Made by a program: the position numbers and the translations under genes. Positions 1 through 8,743 of a DNA stretch of 64,000 nucleotides are shown one piece after another. Under the pieces are notes generated by a model, which was given only the letters and a program-made list of their open reading frames with translations, did not search any database and was not told where the DNA came from. Position 1 is the stretch's first letter, and the number at the start of each line of letters is the position of its first letter. Location of the stretch: positions 77,382 to 141,381 of the forward strand of contig JAZRIW010000018.1 in NCBI GenBank assembly GCA_045645505.1, written 5' to 3'. Source of the stretch: Fumia sp045645505 (lineage in GTDB: Bacteria > Bacillota > Clostridia > Oscillospirales > Ruminococcaceae).

Positions 1-1
1 A

Positions 2-1735
2 AGTTATTCCGCATTGGCTTGTATTGCTATTCAGGCTAATCAGAATGATCAGCATGGCGGACAGAGTATTCCGAATTTTGATTATTATCTTTCGGATGGT
101 GTTCGTAAAACCTTTGCAAAGAGATACAGAGTTAATTTGGCAAAGGCTTTGGAACTTATTGGTGGATATGAAGACGCTGATGATGTTGCACGTAAAATTT
201 CAGATGAAATTTTCAAAGAGAAGGATATAAAACCTGTTCTTGCTTTTTCAAACGGATATGTTGAGGCGGAAAAAGAAAAGCTTTCAGCATTAGGTTTAGA
301 TGATGCTACTGCACAACGTATTCAGAAATTTGCATTAAAAGAAGCAACAAAAGAAACAGACCGTGCTACATATCAGGCTATGGAGGCTTTGGTACATAAC
401 CTTAATACTATGCACTCACGTGCAGGTGCTCAGGTTCCGTTCAGCTCATTAAACTACGGAACTGACACTTCTCCTGAAGGACGTATGGTAACAAAGAATA
501 TCCTCCTGGCAACAAAAGCAGGTCTTGGAAATGGTGAAACACCTATTTTCCCGATTCATATTTTCAAGGTTAAAGAGGGAGTAAACTATAATCCCGGTGA
601 TCCTAACTATGATTTGTATAAACTTGCTATTGAGGTATCTGCAAAACGTCTTTTCCCGAACTTCTCGTTTATCGATGCTCCTTTTAATATTAAATATTAT
701 AAAGAAGGTCGTCCTGAAACAGAATGTGCATATATGGGTTGTCGTACCCGTGTAATTGCAAATGCTGTTTCTCCGGATAATGAAATTGTTACAGGCAGAG
801 GTAATTTAAGCTTTACTTCTATAAACCTTCCTCGTCTTGCTATTAAAGCAAGTGGAAATATTGATGCTTTCTTTGAGTCACTGGATAAAATGATAGATTT
901 GGTTATCGATCAGCTCTTGGCTCGTTATAAAATTCAGGCAGATAAAAAAGTCCGTAACTATCCTTTCCTTATGGGACAGGGTGTCTGGTCAGGTTCTGAT
1001 GAGTTAGGTCCTAATGATACTGTAGGAGAAGTTTTGAAACAAGGTACTTTGACTCTTGGCTTTATCGGTCTTGCTGAATGTTTGAAAGCGCTTATCGGTA
1101 AACACCATGGTGAATCCAAAGAGGCACAGAATTTAGGCCTTGAAATTATTGGATATATGAGAAAGAGAATGGATGAAGCTACCGAAGAACACGGTATGAA
1201 TTTCTCACTTATCGGTACACCGGCTGAAGGTTTGTCCGGACGTTTTATTCGTATGGATAAGAAGTTGTTTGGAGAAATTAAAGGTATCACCAATCGTGAT
1301 TATTATACAAATTCTTTCCATGTTCCTGTTTACTATCCCTGTTCTGCTTTCAATAAGATTAAACTTGAATCACCTTATCATAACTTGACAAATGGTGGAC
1401 ATATTTCTTATGTTGAACTCGATGGTGATCCCTGTGAAAACCTTGAGGCATTTGAACAAGTTGTGCGTTATATGAAAGAAAGCGGTATCGGATATGGTTC
1501 AATCAACCATCCTGTTGACCGTGACCCTGTTTGCGGATATACAGGTATCATTGGAAACGAGTGTCCTCAGTGTCATCGTAAGGAAGATGATGGTAATGTG
1601 AAATTTGAAAGAATTCGCAGAATCACAGGATATCTTGTTGGTACTCTTGATAACTTTAACGATGCTAAACGTTCTGAAGTTGAGGACAGAGTAAAACATT
1701 CTGTAAACAGTGCAGATTCTATGGAAACATTATAA
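2..1735 (+). CDS. nrdD: Anaerobic ribonucleoside-triphosphate reductase, 5' end outside window
   Basis: This is the oxygen-sensitive class III reductase that converts ribonucleoside triphosphates to deoxyribonucleotides with a glycyl radical. The frame is open from base 2, so the start lies upstream and about 578 C-terminal residues are visible. The glycyl-radical motif RITGYL sits about 35 residues from the C-terminus. Just before it is a zinc-site region with cysteines in CGYTG and CPQC; the usual first cysteine is not at its expected place and a nearby NHP histidine is a possible substitute. The activase gene nrdG follows after 92 bases, separated by a strong hairpin. Confidence 0.96.
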   Translation, partial: SYSALACIAIQANQNDQHGGQSIPNFDYYLSDGVRKTFAKRYRVNLAKALELIGGYEDADDVARKISDEIFKEKDIKPVLAFSNGYVEAEKEKLSALGLDDATAQRIQKFALKEATKETDRATYQAMEALVHNLNTMHSRAGAQVPFSSLNYGTDTSPEGRMVTKNILLATKAGLGNGETPIFPIHIFKVKEGVNYNPGDPNYDLYKLAIEVSAKRLFPNFSFIDAPFNIKYYKEGRPETECAYMGCRTRVIANAVSPDNEIVTGRGNLSFTSINLPRLAIKASGNIDAFFESLDKMIDLVIDQLLARYKIQADKKVRNYPFLMGQGVWSGSDELGPNDTVGEVLKQGTLTLGFIGLAECLKALIGKHHGESKEAQNLGLEIIGYMRKRMDEATEEHGMNFSLIGTPAEGLSGRFIRMDKKLFGEIKGITNRDYYTNSFHVPVYYPCSAFNKIKLESPYHNLTNGGHISYVELDGDPCENLEAFEQVVRYMKESGIGYGSINHPVDRDPVCGYTGIIGNECPQCHRKEDDGNVKFERIRRITGYLVGTLDNFNDAKRSEVEDRVKHSVNSADSMETL

Positions 1736-1756
1736 TTTTTTAAAAATTTAAGATTT

Positions 1757-1803
1757 AAAACCTATCTTTTTGTAATGATATTATTATAAAAAGATAGGTT
1801 TTT
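1757..1803 (+). terminator. Hairpin terminator or attenuator between nrdD and nrdG
   Basis: A perfect 15-bp inverted repeat (1757-1771 with 1788-1802) built on CCTATC/GATAGG ends in a T run. It probably reduces read-through from nrdD into nrdG rather than stopping it, because no separate promoter for nrdG is obvious in the short gap. Confidence 0.75.
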
Positions 1804-1827
1804 ATCTGCAGGACAGGAGTTATAAAA

Positions 1828-2376
1828 ATGGGCGAAATTTTAAGAATTTCCGGTGTTGTCAGGGAGTCCATAGTTGACGGAAAAGGCTTGAGGTTTGTTG
1901 TCTTTTGTCAGGGGTGTCCGCATAATTGTCCCGGTTGTCATAATCCACAGACTCATGATTTTAAGGGTGGGTATGATATAGATATAGATAAAATTGTAGA
2001 TGAGATTAAAAAAAATCCACTTCTGCAGGGTGTTACTTTTAGTGGTGGAGAACCTTTTTGTCAGCCAAAAGCTTTTGCAGAGCTTGGCCGTAAAATTAAG
2101 GAAATGCACGGAATGAAACTTGACATAATGAGTTATTCGGGATATACTTATGAACAATTATTAGAAATGGCAAAAGAGGATTCTTGTATTTCTGATATGC
2201 TTAAGATTTGTGATTATCTTGTTGACGGCCCGTTTGTTTTAAGTAAGCGCGATTTGACTTTGAAGTATAGAGGAAGCAGTAATCAAAGGTATATCGATCT
2301 GAAAAAGACTGCTTTGAAAGGGACTGTTATTTTAGCTTCAGAAAAGGAAAAAAGTGCGAGAAACAGATATAAATAA
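1828..2376 (+). CDS. nrdG: Anaerobic ribonucleotide reductase activating protein
   Basis: Radical SAM enzyme of 182 residues that installs the glycyl radical on NrdD using S-adenosylmethionine and a [4Fe-4S] cluster. The cluster motif CxxxCxxC is visible as CPHNCPGC near residue 30, followed by HNPQTH. TFSGGEP, the usual SAM-binding GGE motif, lies near residue 72. The ATG at 1828 is preceded by an AGGAG site. Position directly after nrdD fits the usual activase-reductase pairing. A small hairpin at 2379-2394 follows the stop. Confidence 0.96.
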   Translation: MGEILRISGVVRESIVDGKGLRFVVFCQGCPHNCPGCHNPQTHDFKGGYDIDIDKIVDEIKKNPLLQGVTFSGGEPFCQPKAFAELGRKIKEMHGMKLDIMSYSGYTYEQLLEMAKEDSCISDMLKICDYLVDGPFVLSKRDLTLKYRGSSNQRYIDLKKTALKGTVILASEKEKSARNRYK

Positions 2377-2428
2377 AGTTTATGCGAGCATAAAAATTTT
2401 ATTGAGATATTTTTTGGGAGGAATTATA

Positions 2429-3160
2429 ATGAAAGCAATTATTTTGGCAGCAGGAAAAGGTAAAAGATTATTATCTGAAAAGTTCAATGCGCCTAAGGTG
2501 TTGAGAGAGGCAAACGGAAAACCATTACTCAGATATGTAGTCGAAAATCTTGATTTTATTGATGATAAGAAGGATATTGTCATCGTCGCAGGCTATAAAA
2601 AAGAGATGGTATTTGAAGCTTTTGCTGACGGATATACCTTTGCAGTTCAGGATGAGCAGTTGGGTACAGGCCACGCTGTGAATTGCGCAAAAGATGTATT
2701 CTTAAACTATGATGGACCTGTTTTGGTTTGTTATGGTGATATGCCGATGTTTAAAAAGGAAACTTATGAGAAACTTATTGAAGTTCATAATGAAGCTAAA
2801 AATGACTGCACAATTTTGACAGGTGTTTCCGATAAGGGGTTGGCATATGGAAGAATAATCCGTGATCAGAATGGTGAGTTTAAAGGGGTTGTTGAGGATA
2901 AAGACTGTACACCCGAGCAGAAAAAAATCAATGAACTTAATGTAGGTATTTATGTATTTGACAGTGGAAAATTATTTGATTCATTAAAATATCTTAAAAG
3001 TAATAACGCTCAGGGCGAATACTATCTTACAGATGTTCCTTATATTATGATGGAAAAAGGGAATAAGATTGGTACTTATACAACTCACGATGATACTGAA
3101 ATTATTGGGGTTAATACTCCTGAGGACCTTGCATTTTGTGAGGAACTTTTAAAAAGATAA
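2429..3160 (+). CDS. GlmU-like single-domain sugar nucleotidyltransferase
   Basis: Predicted nucleotidyltransferase of 243 residues that would join a nucleotide to a sugar phosphate. It opens with MKAIILAAGKGKRL, the signature loop of the family, followed by the PKVL-type lysine and a GTGHAV motif near residue 80. It resembles the uridyltransferase half of GlmU but ends before any left-handed beta-helix acetyltransferase domain, so a complete GlmU function is not expected. The frame extends upstream to 2354, but the ATG at 2429 follows a GGGAGG site and starts exactly at the conserved fold, so I chose it. The exact sugar substrate is unknown. Confidence 0.82.
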   Translation: MKAIILAAGKGKRLLSEKFNAPKVLREANGKPLLRYVVENLDFIDDKKDIVIVAGYKKEMVFEAFADGYTFAVQDEQLGTGHAVNCAKDVFLNYDGPVLVCYGDMPMFKKETYEKLIEVHNEAKNDCTILTGVSDKGLAYGRIIRDQNGEFKGVVEDKDCTPEQKKINELNVGIYVFDSGKLFDSLKYLKSNNAQGEYYLTDVPYIMMEKGNKIGTYTTHDDTEIIGVNTPEDLAFCEELLKR

Positions 3161-3165
3161 TTATG

Positions 3166-3205
3166 AAACTGACAAAAATTAAAATTAATTTTTGTCAGTT
3201 TTTTT
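3166..3205 (+). terminator. Rho-independent terminator after the nucleotidyltransferase
   Basis: AAACTGACAAAAATT at 3166-3180 pairs with its complement at 3187-3201 and runs into seven T residues. Confidence 0.85.
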
Positions 3206-3225
3206 ATAAAAGAATGATTTTTATA

Positions 3226-3254
3226 TAGACAATTTTCAAAATTTGTAGTAGAAT
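3226..3254 (+). promoter_or_regulatory. Likely sigma-A promoter of guaB
   Basis: TAGACA and TAGAAT are separated by 17 bases and lie about 35 bases before the guaB start. The preceding terminator makes an independent promoter likely. Confidence 0.6.
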
Positions 3255-3287
3255 AAATAAAATACACTTTTTAAAGGAGATAAAAAT

Positions 3288-4787
3288 ATGGCTTTCATTT
3301 TTCAAGAACCTTCTCGTACATTTGGTGAGTATTTGTTGATACCCGGTTATTCATCCGCAGAATGTATTCCTGCAAACGTTAGTCTTCGTACACCTATTGT
3401 TAAATATAAAAAAGGCGAAGAGTCTCCTATTATGTTGAATATTCCTTTGGTTTCTGCAATTATGCAGTCAGTTTCTGATGATAAAATGGCTATCGCTTTG
3501 GCAAAAGAAGGCGGTATGTCTTTTATCTATGGTTCACAGTCAATAGAGAGTGAAGCTCAGATGGTTATGCGTGTTAAGAATTACAAGGCAGGTTTTGTAA
3601 TCAGTGATTCTAATGTGAAACCTGATGATAATTTGCAGACTATTCTTGATTTAAAGGAAAAAACAGGACACTCTACTGTTGCAGTTACAGATGATGGTAC
3701 AGCAACAGGTAAACTTTTGGGTATTGTTACGAGTCGTGACTATCGTGTCAGCCGTATGGAACTTGATGAAAAGGTATCAAGTTTTATGACTCCTTTTGAG
3801 GATCTGATTTGTGCTCCAGATACTACTTCATTAAAAATCGCAAATGATATTATCTGGGAGAATAAGCTTAATTCATTGCCACTTATTGATGAGAATCAGC
3901 ATCTAAAATATATGGTTTTCAGAAAAGACTATTCTACTCATAAAGAAAATACAAATGAACTTCTTGATAGTTCCAAGCGCTATATGGTAGGCGCAGGTAT
4001 AAATACAAGAGATTATGCAGAGAGAGTTCCGGCGCTTGTTGAAGCAGGTGCAGATGTACTTTGTATAGATTCTTCCGAGGGTTATTCTGAGTGGCAGAAA
4101 TTGACAATAGAATATATCCGTAAAAATTATGGTGATACTGTTAAAGTAGGAGCAGGAAATGTAGTTGATAAGGAAGGATTTTTGTTCCTTGCAGAGGCCG
4201 GTGCTGATTTTGTTAAAGTCGGAATCGGTGGTGGTTCTATCTGTATTACCCGTGAGCAGAAAGGTATCGGACGCGGACAGGCTACAGCTTTGATTGATGT
4301 TTGTAAGGCAAGAGATGAATATTTTGAAAAAACCGGTGTTTATATACCCGTTTGCTCCGATGGCGGTATAGTTCATGATTATCATATGACTTTGGCTCTT
4401 GCTATGGGTGCAGATTTTATTATGCTCGGTCGTTATTTCTCAAGATTCGATGAAAGCCCGACAAATAAAGTTAATATCAATGGCAGTTATATGAAGGAAT
4501 ATTGGGGTGAAGGTTCTAATCGTGCCCGTAACTGGCAACGTTATGATATGGGTGGCGCTGAAAAACTTTCCTTCGAAGAGGGTGTAGATTCCTATGTTCC
4601 TTATGCAGGTTCTTTGAAGGATAATGTTACACAATCACTTGCAAAAGTGCGTTCAACTATGTGTAACTGTGGAGTTTTGAACATTCCTGATTTACAGAAA
4701 AATGCAAAGCTTACCATAGTTTCTTCAACTTCCATTGTCGAAGGTGGCGCACATGATGTTGTGCTTAAAGATAAAAAGACAATTTAA
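3288..4787 (+). CDS. guaB: Inosine-5'-monophosphate dehydrogenase
   Basis: Oxidises IMP to XMP with NAD, the committed step toward GMP. The 499-residue protein has the TIM-barrel enzyme core interrupted by a CBS-domain pair at roughly residues 110-215. The catalytic loop reads GSICITREQ with the active-site cysteine at 319, after the phosphate-binding GIGGG stretch. The ATG follows an AAAGGAG site. It stands alone between its own promoter and a small gene. The N-terminus (FQEPSRTFGEYLLIPG) differs from textbook GuaB but the catalytic and CBS parts are clear. Confidence 0.93.
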   Translation: MAFIFQEPSRTFGEYLLIPGYSSAECIPANVSLRTPIVKYKKGEESPIMLNIPLVSAIMQSVSDDKMAIALAKEGGMSFIYGSQSIESEAQMVMRVKNYKAGFVISDSNVKPDDNLQTILDLKEKTGHSTVAVTDDGTATGKLLGIVTSRDYRVSRMELDEKVSSFMTPFEDLICAPDTTSLKIANDIIWENKLNSLPLIDENQHLKYMVFRKDYSTHKENTNELLDSSKRYMVGAGINTRDYAERVPALVEAGADVLCIDSSEGYSEWQKLTIEYIRKNYGDTVKVGAGNVVDKEGFLFLAEAGADFVKVGIGGGSICITREQKGIGRGQATALIDVCKARDEYFEKTGVYIPVCSDGGIVHDYHMTLALAMGADFIMLGRYFSRFDESPTNKVNINGSYMKEYWGEGSNRARNWQRYDMGGAEKLSFEEGVDSYVPYAGSLKDNVTQSLAKVRSTMCNCGVLNIPDLQKNAKLTIVSSTSIVEGGAHDVVLKDKKTI

Positions 4788-4843
4788 TGGGAAAAGATAA
4801 ATAAAAAAAGTTTTCGTAAAAACTTGAAAACAGAGGAATTGCT

Positions 4844-5014
4844 ATGAAAGAATGGGCATTTGAGAAATTTTTGGAGGAATATTCAATAGAAATGGCACTT
4901 GATGATTTTCCGCCCAAAATTCAGGAGAAAGTAGTAACGTTACTTCGAAAAGCCTATATTAATGGTTATGATGATGGTGTAAAGTTAACTACTGAACAGC
5001 TTTCAGATAAATAA
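4844..5014 (+). CDS. Small hypothetical acidic protein, 56 residues
   Basis: The frame begins MKEWAFEKFLEEYS after an AGAGGAATT ribosome site and ends right at a strong terminator. It lies 56 bases after guaB on the same strand. No known domain or membrane segment is recognised; the composition is helical and charged, with a GYDDGVK stretch near the end. Good ribosome site, codon pattern and terminator placement argue that it is a real gene. Confidence 0.65.
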   Translation: MKEWAFEKFLEEYSIEMALDDFPPKIQEKVVTLLRKAYINGYDDGVKLTTEQLSDK

Positions 5015-5047
5015 AAAAAGGCTGCAGCAACGCTGCAGCCTTTTTTT
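5013..5047. terminator. Bidirectional terminator
   Basis: GGCTGCAGC at 5020-5028 pairs with GCTGCAGCC at 5032-5040 around a three-base loop, flanked by A and T runs. It serves the small gene on the plus strand and the convergent ligase homologue on the minus strand. Confidence 0.9.
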
Positions 5048-5048
5048 A

Positions 5049-6248
5049 TTAGTTTATATAGTTATCAAAATAACCTTGAATGAGAATAATTGGTGTACCC
5101 TTGTCGCCACTTCCTGAAGTCAAATCACAAAGTGAACCGATGAGATCTGTCAAACGTCTCGGTGTAGTACCTTGAGTTTCCATTGAGCCTACAAGACTTG
5201 TATTTTTAGCATCTTTGTCAGCGATTCTTTTTGAAATAGCTTCTTTTAATTCTTCACCGCTTAAATCAGCAAAATCATTGTCGGCTAAATATTTAAGTTT
5301 AAGTTCGTTTGGCTGTCCGATAAGTCCGTCGGTATGTCCGGGGGAAACAACGGGATCTGCAAGTTCCCAGATTTTTCCTACAGGGTCTTTGAAAGCACCA
5401 TCGCCATATACTAAAACTTCGATATTTTTATTTGTGAGTCTTAAAAATTCTTTTTGAATATTTTTTGCAAAAATTTCGCAATCACGGGGGAAAAGTTTTA
5501 TTGTGGTTTCAGTTGATTTATTAGAACCTAAAAGTCCGTAATCAGCATTATATCCGCTACCATTTACGGGAGCAGTCAAAATGTCATCAAGTCCGAGTAC
5601 AACTTCGGCACCTGCTGCTTTTAAAAGACGTTTACTGCGTGCACGGGAATGTATATCACAACAGAGAACGTGTTTTGTATAATTTAAAATTGTGCGGCAA
5701 TCGTTTGCAAATATAACTTCAACCTCTGCACCTTCTTCTTTTATGAGATTGGAGTAATACTCAATGTAATCAACACCTGTGAAAGTGTGTTTACGATATC
5801 CGAAAAGCTCACGGTATTTTTTTTCATCCAATACATCAGTCCAAGGATTGATGCCTTTTTCGTCCAATATGTCGAGGTCGATAAGGTGATTTCCAACTTC
5901 GTCAGAGGGATAGCTTAACATTAAAACTATTTTTTTAGCACCTTTTGCGATACCTCTTAAACAAATAGCAAAACGATTTCTGCTGAGGATAGGGAAAATC
6001 ACACCGATAGTGTCGCTTTTAAATTTTTCTTTTATGTCGGTTGCAATATCATCTGTTGAAGCGTAGTTACCTTGTGCACGTGCTACAACTGCTTCTGTTA
6101 TACCGACTACATCGCGGTCACGAAGCTCAAATCCATCGGATTTTGCCGCTTCAATGACACTTTCAACAACGATTTTTTCCATATCATCGCCTTCGCGGAT
6201 AATAGGAGCACGAACTCCTCTTGAAATTGTACCAATTAATCTTGACAT
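5049..6248 (-). CDS. Coenzyme F420-0:L-glutamate ligase family protein (CofE-like)
   Basis: The 399-residue protein belongs to the F420 gamma-glutamyl ligase family, which adds glutamate to F420-0 in actinobacteria and methanogens. The N-terminus MSRLIGTISRGVRAPIIREGDD carries the family start, and later motifs include GITEAVVARAQGN, the LSRNRFAICLRGIA region and YGDGAFKDP. No other F420 biosynthesis gene is present here and Clostridia generally lack F420, so the true acceptor may be another molecule. The gene is transcribed away from an adjacent LysR gene that may control it. Confidence 0.8.
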   Translation of the reverse strand: MSRLIGTISRGVRAPIIREGDDMEKIVVESVIEAAKSDGFELRDRDVVGITEAVVARAQGNYASTDDIATDIKEKFKSDTIGVIFPILSRNRFAICLRGIAKGAKKIVLMLSYPSDEVGNHLIDLDILDEKGINPWTDVLDEKKYRELFGYRKHTFTGVDYIEYYSNLIKEEGAEVEVIFANDCRTILNYTKHVLCCDIHSRARSKRLLKAAGAEVVLGLDDILTAPVNGSGYNADYGLLGSNKSTETTIKLFPRDCEIFAKNIQKEFLRLTNKNIEVLVYGDGAFKDPVGKIWELADPVVSPGHTDGLIGQPNELKLKYLADNDFADLSGEELKEAISKRIADKDAKNTSLVGSMETQGTTPRRLTDLIGSLCDLTSGSGDKGTPIILIQGYFDNYIN

Positions 6249-6275
6249 AATAAAAACTCCTTTTTAAAAATAGGG

Positions 6276-6300
6276 TTGCAATATTACAAAATATATTATA
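6276..6300 (-). promoter_or_regulatory. Candidate minus-strand promoter with LysR-type dyad
   Basis: A minus-strand TATAAT lies at 6295-6300. Just downstream of it is the dyad TTGCAATATTACAA at 6276-6289, which fits the T-N11-A pattern of LysR operators. Its placement between the ligase homologue and the divergent regulator suggests control of one or both. Confidence 0.4.
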
Positions 6301-6358
6301 CAATAAAAACAGATATAAGTAAAATAATTATTTATTATCGCTTTTATAAGAGGTGCTT

Positions 6359-7252
6359 ATGGATACAAATTTAGAATTATATAAAGTTTTCAGAGAGGTA
6401 GCAAGGCAATCATCATTTTCTAAAGCGGCAAGAGAACTTTATGTTTCACAGTCTGCTGTCAGTCAGGCTATAGGAAATTTAGAAAAAACTCTGGGAACAG
6501 TTTTATTTGTACGCAGTGCAAAGGGAGTTAAACTTACCGGTGACGGTGAAATTCTTTACGAATATACTGAATCTGCACTTTCACTTCTCGAAAAGGGTGA
6601 GGAAAAACTTGAAGAAAGAGGAAAACTTCTTGCAGGTGAAGTTAAAATTGCCGCTGCTGATACTATTTCAAAACATATTTTACTTCCTTATCTTCAAAGT
6701 TTTAATCTTAAGCATCCTGATATAAAAATAAAAGTAATCAACAGAACCAGTATCCAAAGTATTGCTTTGTTAAAATCGGGCGCAGTTGATTTTGCTTTTG
6801 TTAATTTTCCTCTGGTTGAAGATGGTATAGTATCGGTTGAGTATATGACAATACACGATATTTTTGTTGCGAGTGAAAAGTATAAAAAGCTTTCTTTAAT
6901 CCCTATATTGCCCGAAGAACTTGTAAAATATCCGCTTATTATGCTTGAGGGAATTTCAAATTCAAGAAGATATGTTGATGGATATTTTATGGAGCATGGA
7001 ATTTTTCCTGAACCTGAAATTGAACTTGGAAGTCATGATTTATTACTTCAATTTGCAAAAATAGGGCTTGGGATTTCTTGTGTCGTAAAAGAATTTTCAG
7101 AAACTTATCTTGATAATAAAGAGCTTTATGAAATACCTCTTAAAACTCCTATTAAGGAGCGCAGTATCGGAATTTGTTATTCAAAATCTGTTCCGATGTC
7201 TGCGGCGGCAGAGGAATTTTATAATGCGTTAAATCTTGAGAAAAATTTTTAG
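6359..7252 (+). CDS. LysR-family transcriptional regulator
   Basis: A 297-residue regulator with an N-terminal winged helix-turn-helix (FSKAARELYVSQSAVSQAI, residues about 20-38) and a C-terminal periplasmic-binding-like effector domain. I chose the ATG at 6359, which follows AGAGGTG at proper spacing, over the in-frame GTG at 6353. It is divergent from the CofE-like gene across a 110-base gap and runs into ispD with only ten bases between them. The ligand is not predictable from sequence; by gene order it most likely controls the divergent ligase. Confidence 0.9.
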   Translation: MDTNLELYKVFREVARQSSFSKAARELYVSQSAVSQAIGNLEKTLGTVLFVRSAKGVKLTGDGEILYEYTESALSLLEKGEEKLEERGKLLAGEVKIAAADTISKHILLPYLQSFNLKHPDIKIKVINRTSIQSIALLKSGAVDFAFVNFPLVEDGIVSVEYMTIHDIFVASEKYKKLSLIPILPEELVKYPLIMLEGISNSRRYVDGYFMEHGIFPEPEIELGSHDLLLQFAKIGLGISCVVKEFSETYLDNKELYEIPLKTPIKERSIGICYSKSVPMSAAAEEFYNALNLEKNF

Positions 7253-7262
7253 GAGGAGCTTT

Positions 7263-7937
7263 ATGTTCAGCGTCTTGATATTAGCAGGTGGAAATTCCAC
7301 CAGAATGGGCGGAGAAAATAAACAATTTATCCTGATAGATAAAATTCCGGTAATAGTAAGAAGTATCAACGCTTTTAAAGGGATAAAAGAGGTTTTGGAA
7401 ATCCTTGTTGCTGTTAAAAAAAGCGATGTGGATAAGGTTAAAAGTTTGATTTCGGATGAAAAAGGTGTAAAAGTTATTCCAACTGCAGGAGAAACAAGAC
7501 AGACTACCGTAAAACAAAGTTTAGAGTATATTTCAGATGATGCTGAATATATAGCTATTCACGATGGGGCCCGTCCGTTTGTCAGAAAAGAAGATATTAT
7601 AAATACTTTTGAAGCCTGCAAGAAAAACGGAGGTGCCGTACTTGGTACAATGGTAAAGGATACTATTAAAATAATAGAAAACGGCACTGTAAAGCAAACA
7701 CCTTTACGGAGTACTCTTTTTGCGGCACAAACCCCGCAGGTATTTGATCTGAAGTCATATAGAGAGGCGTTTGCAAAAGCCGAAGAGTTAAAACTTGATT
7801 TTACAGATGATTCGCAACTTTTTGAAATAACTAATCGTAAGGTTGCATATGTAGTTGGACATTACGATAATATAAAAATTACAACTCCGGAAGATATATT
7901 TATTGCTGAATCAATCATAAAACAGGAGGGGAGATAA
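7263..7937 (+). CDS. ispD: 2-C-methyl-D-erythritol 4-phosphate cytidylyltransferase
   Basis: Transfers CMP from CTP to methylerythritol phosphate in the MEP isoprenoid pathway. The 224-residue protein starts MFSVLILAGGNSTRMG, the nucleotide-binding loop, and shows the conserved HDGARPF motif near residue 103 and PQVFDL further on. The ATG at 7263 has an AGGAGG site just upstream. IspF starts two bases after its stop, as in many genomes where the two genes are paired. Confidence 0.95.
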   Translation: MFSVLILAGGNSTRMGGENKQFILIDKIPVIVRSINAFKGIKEVLEILVAVKKSDVDKVKSLISDEKGVKVIPTAGETRQTTVKQSLEYISDDAEYIAIHDGARPFVRKEDIINTFEACKKNGGAVLGTMVKDTIKIIENGTVKQTPLRSTLFAAQTPQVFDLKSYREAFAKAEELKLDFTDDSQLFEITNRKVAYVVGHYDNIKITTPEDIFIAESIIKQEGR

Positions 7938-7938
7938 T

Positions 7939-8412
7939 ATGATTAGAATAGGTCACGGATACGATGTACACAGATTGGTTGAAGACAGAAAGCTTATTTT
8001 GGGCGGTGTGGATATTCCGTATGAAAAGGGACTTTTAGGCCATTCTGATGCAGATGTGCTCACTCACGCAGTTGCTGATGCACTTTTAGGTGCACTTGCA
8101 CTTGGCGATATTGGGACACATTTTCCTGATACTGATAATGAGTATAAAGATGCAGATAGTATAGAATTGCTTAAAAAGGTTTTTTCTCTTATCAGGGAAA
8201 AAGGATATACTTTAGGAAATATTGATTGCACGGTAGCGGCACAGGCACCTAAATTAAAACCATATATTTTAAATATGAGAGAAAATTTAGCGAATGCTCT
8301 GGATACCGATATTTCATTTGTCAGTGTTAAAGCCACTACTGAAGAGGGACTTGGAATTACAGGTAATGGCGATGGAATTACCGCAACTGCAGTTTGCATT
8401 TTATCAAAATAA
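7939..8412 (+). CDS. ispF: 2-C-methyl-D-erythritol 2,4-cyclodiphosphate synthase
   Basis: Cyclises CDP-methylerythritol 2-phosphate with release of CMP, the step after IspE in the MEP pathway. The 157-residue protein shows the zinc-binding GHGYDVHR motif at the N-terminus, LGHSDADVLTHA near residue 33, and the KATTEEGLGITG stretch at the C-terminus. Length and motifs are typical. It is translationally linked to ispD. Confidence 0.97.
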   Translation: MIRIGHGYDVHRLVEDRKLILGGVDIPYEKGLLGHSDADVLTHAVADALLGALALGDIGTHFPDTDNEYKDADSIELLKKVFSLIREKGYTLGNIDCTVAAQAPKLKPYILNMRENLANALDTDISFVSVKATTEEGLGITGNGDGITATAVCILSK

Positions 8413-8472
8413 ACCTTTTGAGCATACAATAGGACTATAGGAATTCCTAAATAAAGGTAGAGAGGTGTCAGA

Positions 8473-8700
8473 ATGACACAAAGTCTTATTGTATTAAATT
8501 CTATAACTTATGCCTATAAGGCATTTAAAATTCTTGAGCAGTTATGGATTAAAAGTGCCGTCGTAAAGACGCCGGGGAAGTATTCCGCTAAAGGGTGCGG
8601 ATATAGTCTGATTATTTACGAAAAGCTTGAAGAAGCAATAGAGGCACTTAATAATGAGGGAATTCGTATATTGAATATAATTCCTGATTACAGGCCTTAA
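8473..8700 (+). CDS. DUF3343 family small protein, putative sulfur or selenium carrier
   Basis: A 75-residue protein of the DUF3343 type, a compact fold with a conserved cysteine in GCGYSL near residue 43. Family members often sit beside cysteine desulfurases and selenium genes and are suspected persulfide or selenium carriers, but this has not been shown here. The ATG follows AGAGGTG. A cysteine desulfurase begins 43 bases downstream, after a small hairpin, which supports a shared role in sulfur handling. Confidence 0.75.
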   Translation: MTQSLIVLNSITYAYKAFKILEQLWIKSAVVKTPGKYSAKGCGYSLIIYEKLEEAIEALNNEGIRILNIIPDYRP

Positions 8701-8720
8701 GTGAAAGCTTAAGGCTTTTA
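8694..8720 (+). terminator. Weak hairpin between DUF3343 gene and desulfurase gene
   Basis: GCCTTAAG at 8694-8701 pairs with CTTAAGGC at 8707-8714 and is followed by a T-rich run. It may act as a partial terminator that tunes the ratio of the two genes. Confidence 0.5.
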
Positions 8721-8743
8721 TATTTTTATAAGTGGAGGAAAAA

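Noticed and set aside
958..1293. Antisense open frame of 111 residues opposite nrdD
   Set aside because: It has no ribosome site, no recognisable domain, and lies inside a strongly conserved gene.
2429..3160. Possible truncated glmU
   Set aside because: The frame ends cleanly at a terminator with no trace of the beta-helix half, so it looks like a natural single-domain protein and not a broken gene.
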